Assembly (NCBI GenBank): GCA_900556015.1 | Contig: USNH01000024.1 | Span: 1 to 8,916, forward strand | Direction of reading: 5' to 3' | Origin: an uncultured Eubacteriales bacterium | Lineage (GTDB): Bacteria; Bacillota_A; Clostridia; Oscillospirales; Oscillospiraceae | Length of the DNA stretch: 8,916 bases | Shown: in pieces, positions 6,155 through 8,916 of the stretch | Layout: each line of letters starts with the position of its first letter | Position numbering within the stretch: position 1 is the stretch's first letter | Made by a program: the position numbers and the translations under genes | The notes under the pieces: generated by a model | Told to the model about the DNA's origin: nothing | The model's input: only the letters and a program-made list of their open reading frames with translations | Database searches by the model: none

Positions 6155-7126
6155 ATGCACACCATATTTCAACAGCTGGTCTACGCCCGGGAAAAGGGCA
6201 GGGACACGGTGCTGGCCACCATCATTTGGGATGACGGCTCTGCCCCTCGCGGCAGGGGCAGTCAGATGCTGGTGGACGGCGATGGGCTGCTGGCCGGGAC
6301 GATCGGCGGCGGCGCGGTGGAGGGGCGCTCCATCGAGATCGCCCGGGAGATGCTGCGGGATGGCAAAAACGGCTATACCCACTTTTTCCGCCTGCAAAAG
6401 GACGGCGAGGTGGGCATGGTCTGCGGCGGCGATGTGACGGTGTATTTCTGCCGCGTTCCTGCCGGTGACGCGGCCTGGGGCGCGGTGGCCGCGGAGGTGC
6501 TGCGCCGGGTGAAGGACCGCGTGCCGGGGTATCTGACGCTGCCGCTGGACGGCAGTCCCGCCGCCGTTACGGACACGGACGAGAGCGACGGCCAGACCCG
6601 GTTTTCCATGGCGCTGCCGGTGGGGGAGCGGGCGCTGATCTTCGGTGCGGGGCATATCGCCAAGGCCCTCGTGCCGCTGCTGCACACGGTAGGCTTCCGC
6701 CCTGTGGTGTTTGACGACCGGCCTGAGCTGGCCACGAAGGAGAGCTTCCCCCAGGCGGACGAGGTGATCCGCGGTGACTTTGAGCGCATCGAGGACTATG
6801 TCACCATCCAGCCGGAGGACTACGTGGTCATCATGACCAACGGCCACGAGCACGATTTTCAGGCGGAGGTACAGGTGCTGCGCCGCGAGACCGCCTATGT
6901 GGGCGTTATCGGATCGCGGAAGAAAACGGCCTTCGTGAACCGGCGGCTGCGGGAGGCCGGCGTCGGCGAGGCGGCCATCGCTTCGGTGCACACGCCCATC
7001 GGCACGGCCATCAAGGCTGTGACGCCGGAGGAGATCGCCGTGTCCATCACCGGCGAGATGATCCTGGTACGGGCCACGGCCCGTGAGGCCAAGGGGGAGG
7101 TGCACCATGGCTGCCCCATGCACTGA
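6155..7126 (+). CDS. XdhC-family molybdoenzyme maturation protein
   Basis: This 323-aa protein has an N-terminal XdhC/CoxI domain with the signature GSAPRGRGSQMLV (28-40), GTIGGGAVEG (48-57) and MVCGGDV (88-94, with conserved Cys90). A C-terminal Rossmann domain begins at LIFGAGHIAKAL (161-172) and contains YVGVIGSRKK. XdhC proteins bind molybdenum cofactor and aid its sulfuration and insertion into xanthine-dehydrogenase-type hydroxylases. No hydroxylase gene is in the window, so the client enzyme is elsewhere. The start has AAAGGAG (6139-6145) 9 nt upstream. The C-terminus overlaps the next gene by 20 nt and ends in a His/Cys-rich tail (VHHGCPMH). Together with the upstream importer it links metal uptake to cofactor delivery. 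Confidence 0.92.
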   Translation: MHTIFQQLVYAREKGRDTVLATIIWDDGSAPRGRGSQMLVDGDGLLAGTIGGGAVEGRSIEIAREMLRDGKNGYTHFFRLQKDGEVGMVCGGDVTVYFCRVPAGDAAWGAVAAEVLRRVKDRVPGYLTLPLDGSPAAVTDTDESDGQTRFSMALPVGERALIFGAGHIAKALVPLLHTVGFRPVVFDDRPELATKESFPQADEVIRGDFERIEDYVTIQPEDYVVIMTNGHEHDFQAEVQVLRRETAYVGVIGSRKKTAFVNRRLREAGVGEAAIASVHTPIGTAIKAVTPEEIAVSITGEMILVRATAREAKGEVHHGCPMH

Positions 7127-7604
7127 GCACCTGTTCTTCACCGGGCGTAAGGGTGTGGGGAAGTCCACGCTGGTACGGACGGCCATCGAGGGCAAGCGCG
7201 CCGGCGGGTTCTTCACCCGGCGGGTGGAGGGCGTGCTGGAGCGGCCCTCCGTCCACCTGCTGCGGGCCGGAACGGTGGACGTGCCGTCGGCGGAGAACCT
7301 TTTGTTCTGTTGCGGCGGCGCGGATATGCAGCAGTTCGATAAGCTGGGCTGCGGGGCTTTGGCCGATACGGCGGGCTGTGAGGTGCTGGTGATGGACGAA
7401 CTTGGCCCGCACGAAGAACAGGCTGCCGCGTTCCAACAGGCGGTGCTGCGGGCGCTGGAGGGAGATGTTCCCGTTGTCGGCGTTTTGCAGCAGGCGGAGA
7501 GCGCGTTTCTGCGTCAGGTGGCGTCTCACCCCAACGTCCGGGTGGTCACGGTGACGGAGGAGAACCGGGATGCGCTGCGCCTTTGGCTGGCGCAGAGGAA
7601 ATAA
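7107..7604 (+). CDS. Small P-loop nucleoside-triphosphatase, THEP1 (NTPase_1)-like
   Basis: This 165-aa protein has Walker A GRKGVGKST (13-21), the GGFFT segment (33-37) resembling the GGFYT motif of THEP1-type NTPases, and Walker B EVLVMDELGPHE (92-103), where family members have DEIG followed by an acidic residue. The start ATG at 7107 is chosen for GGGGGAGG (7093-7100) 6 nt upstream; a GTG at 7083 in frame is less well placed. It overlaps the end of XdhC by 20 nt and is the last gene before a strong terminator. THEP1 proteins hydrolyse NTPs in vitro and their cell role is poorly known. Beside XdhC it could be a GTP- or ATP-using step in molybdopterin nucleotide handling or hydroxylase maturation, but this is inference. 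Confidence 0.85.
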   Translation: MAAPCTEHLFFTGRKGVGKSTLVRTAIEGKRAGGFFTRRVEGVLERPSVHLLRAGTVDVPSAENLLFCCGGADMQQFDKLGCGALADTAGCEVLVMDELGPHEEQAAAFQQAVLRALEGDVPVVGVLQQAESAFLRQVASHPNVRVVTVTEENRDALRLWLAQRK

Positions 7605-7608
7605 CGGG

Positions 7609-7637
7609 AAAAGGACACGCTTCGCGTGTCCTTTTTT
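7609..7637 (+). terminator. Intrinsic terminator ending the importer/XdhC operon
   Basis: AAAA (7609-7612), stem GGACACGC (7613-7620), loop TTC, stem GCGTGTCC (7624-7631), then six T (7632-7637). It begins 5 nt after the NTPase stop and marks the 3' end of the six-gene transcript. Confidence 0.93.
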
Positions 7638-7661
7638 GCGCCCGGGGAGAGCGGAATATCC

Positions 7662-7690
7662 TTTGCAAGCGGCGTAAAGTGTTGTATAAT
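7662..7690 (+). promoter_or_regulatory. Sigma-A-like promoter of the addB-like gene
   Basis: A perfect TATAAT (7685-7690) is preceded by TTTGCA (7662-7667) at 17 nt, or TTGCAA (7663-7668) at 16 nt. The predicted start near 7697 gives a leader of about 25 nt with AGAGGGGG (7706-7713) before the GTG at 7722. Terminator then promoter shows that a new transcription unit starts here. Confidence 0.8.
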
Positions 7691-7721
7691 ACATCCAAGA
7701 ACGAGAGAGGGGGATACGCCC

Positions 7722-8399
7722 GTGGAGCTGCATATTCTGATGGGCCGGGCCTGTGCGGGAAAGAGCCGCCGGGTGCTGGAGGAGACGGGCCCCTGGCCCT
7801 TCCACCTGCTGACGGAGGATATCCAGTTCTCCGTGGACCAGGTGACCCGGGGCCGGAAGATCGCCTTCTGCCCCGACGCGGTGCTGTATGACGAGCAGCC
7901 CACCACCTTCCGCCAGTCCTGGAACCAGCGGCTGCGGTGGTCCAAGGGCTATCTGCAGGTGTTCCGGGGCTACGGCGCCAGGCTGCTGCGGGGCGCGGCC
8001 CGGGGGAGTTTCTCCTGCTATGATATGGCGGCGGCCATTATGCCGGCCTTCGTCCTGTCGGCCACGGCCATCGTCTGCAACGTGACGGCGGCCATTCTGG
8101 GGGCCGTCCACGGGGAGGACCTGACCATTGCCCTGTGGTCCGTGGGGCAGATGCTGCTGAATATGTATCTGACCCTGTTTGTGCTGGGGGCCATCACCAC
8201 CGTTACCGAGTGGAAGCGCATCCATACCAAGGCGGTGAAGAAGGTCCTGTACGCCTTCACCTTCCCGCTGTTTATGTTTACTTATATTCCCATCTCCTTT
8301 GCGGCGCTGTTCAGCAAGGGGGAGTGGAAGCCCATCGAGCACCGGGTCAGCGCCGCGTCCCTGCGGGGCCGGGGCCGGGAGGAGCTGCTGCCCTTCTGA
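7722..8399 (+). CDS. Chimeric ORF: AddB-like N-terminus fused to C-terminal half of membrane glycosyltransferase 2
   Basis: The frame gives 225 aa from the GTG at 7722 (AGAGGGGG, 8-nt spacing). Residues 1-23 (ELHILMGRACAGKSRRVLEE) are a strand plus P-loop GRACAGKS (8-15), as at the start of the AddB helicase-nuclease subunit; this identity is likely but rests on about 20 residues. From about residue 23 the protein is the second half of a processive family 2 glycosyltransferase: WPFHLLTEDIQFS with the catalytic TED (31-33), DEQPTTF, the QRLRW product-binding motif (69-73), then three membrane helices (about 103-129, 134-161, 175-197). The GT-A domain with its nucleotide-sugar site is absent, and so is more than 95% of AddB. 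Neither half can work as a normal member of its family. The join lies around 7770-7796 and looks like a contig or library chimera, or else a real fusion. Confidence 0.75.
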   Translation: MELHILMGRACAGKSRRVLEETGPWPFHLLTEDIQFSVDQVTRGRKIAFCPDAVLYDEQPTTFRQSWNQRLRWSKGYLQVFRGYGARLLRGAARGSFSCYDMAAAIMPAFVLSATAIVCNVTAAILGAVHGEDLTIALWSVGQMLLNMYLTLFVLGAITTVTEWKRIHTKAVKKVLYAFTFPLFMFTYIPISFAALFSKGEWKPIEHRVSAASLRGRGREELLPF

Positions 8400-8446
8400 C
8401 CGGCAGTCTGCCGCCGGTGCAATCCGAGAAATGAGAGGCGATCACC

Positions 8447-8916
8447 ATGTACACCATCCTGGTCTGCGACGATGAAAAGGACATCGTGTCGGCCCTGAAC
8501 ATCTATCTGTCCGCCGAGGGCTACCGGGTGCTGACGGAGCAATACGGCATGACCCAGGACGAGTGCGCGCAGCGGGTGGGCAAGTCCCGCCCCACCGTGG
8601 CCAACGCCCTGCGCCTGCTGGGGCTGACCGAGCCGGTGCGGGCCATGGTGGAGGACGGACGGCTTTCCGCCGGACACGCCCGCGCCCTGTTGACGCTGGG
8701 CAGCAAGCAGCAGCAGGCCGCCGCGGAGACGGTGGTCAAGGACGCCCTCTCCGTCCGCCAGACGGAGCTGCTGGTGAAAAAACTCACCGCCGAGAAAAAA
8801 GAAAAGCCCCAAAAGGACGCGCTTTCCGTCAATTATGTTGAGGAGGCCGCCCGTGAGCTGGGCGAAAAGCTGGGCCGCCCCTGCCGCATCGTCAACGGCA
8901 AAAAGAAGGGGCGCAT
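8447..8916 (+). CDS. Chimeric ORF: response-regulator N-terminus fused to ParB C-terminal part (partial, runs off window)
   Basis: The ATG at 8447 has GAGAGG (8433-8438) 8 nt upstream; the frame stays open to the window end (156 codons). Residues 1-29 (YTILVCDDEKDIVSALNIYL plus the following AEGYRVL) are the first strand and helix of a receiver domain with the acidic pair Asp8-Asp9. The phosphorylated Asp, expected near residue 52, is missing because the frame switches. From about residue 30 it is ParB/Spo0J: MTQDECAQRVGKSRPTVANALRLLGL (35-60) is its helix-turn-helix, then VEDGRLSAGHARALLTL (67-83), a linker, and LGRPCRIVNGKKKGR, which enters the C-terminal dimerisation domain. The ParB N-terminal CTP-binding domain is absent. 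The join lies about 8519-8539. The 47-nt gap from the glycosyltransferase part suggests these two were neighbours in their source genome. Confidence 0.75.
   Translation, partial: MYTILVCDDEKDIVSALNIYLSAEGYRVLTEQYGMTQDECAQRVGKSRPTVANALRLLGLTEPVRAMVEDGRLSAGHARALLTLGSKQQQAAAETVVKDALSVRQTELLVKKLTAEKKEKPQKDALSVNYVEEAARELGEKLGRPCRIVNGKKKGR

Noticed and set aside
7047..8342. 431-aa minus-strand frame across the NTPase, terminator and glycosyltransferase
   Set aside because: It crosses a strong terminator and promoter, is His/Gln/Arg-rich and is antisense to recognised domains.
7605..8916. Mobile element or integration site explaining the fused genes
   Set aside because: No transposase, integrase, terminal inverted repeats or target duplications are seen; each join is a clean in-frame switch between housekeeping-type genes.

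Overview
The window reads as high-GC Clostridia (Bacillota), most likely an Oscillospiraceae-type gut anaerobe. The grounds are strong AGGAGG-like ribosome binding sites, sigma-A-like promoters, GC-rich coding with many GTG starts, a lipoprotein signal peptide, and a mosaic of intergenic hairpin repeats at the left edge of a kind I associate with this family. No tRNA, rRNA, CRISPR array or insertion sequence was seen.

Layout. Positions 1-246 hold non-coding palindromic repeats closed by a bidirectional terminator. A 73-aa two-helix membrane protein (minus) and a LysR-type regulator (plus) diverge from a 168-bp intergenic region. An 18-bp dyad there overlaps both predicted -35 regions and looks like a LysR operator. 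A second bidirectional terminator separates the LysR gene from a convergent free-standing B3/B4 (PheRS editing-type) domain gene on the minus strand. Back-to-back promoters between this gene and the next start a six-gene plus-strand operon (2513-7604).

The operon encodes a FecCD/BtuC-type permease, its ABC ATPase, a class I SAM methyltransferase, a substrate-binding lipoprotein, an XdhC-family molybdoenzyme maturation protein and a small THEP1-like P-loop NTPase. Several genes overlap or nearly abut, and a strong terminator follows the last one. The type II importer architecture combined with XdhC suggests uptake of molybdate or tungstate coupled to molybdenum-cofactor enzyme maturation. An iron, cobalamin or other chelate substrate cannot be excluded. 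The methyltransferase inside the importer and the NTPase beside XdhC are the least explained parts.

After the terminator, a good promoter and ribosome binding site start what looks like addB (helicase-nuclease subunit with a P-loop). After about 23 residues the frame becomes the C-terminal half of a membrane glycosyltransferase 2. The next gene begins as a response regulator and after about 28 residues becomes the C-terminal part of ParB, running off the window end. Both switches are in frame, lie in short shared-looking stretches and contain the same 9-mer (CGGGTGCTG). The last ~1.1 kb is therefore either a chimeric assembly or library product (favoured) or a real double gene fusion. Neither reading can be settled without reads.
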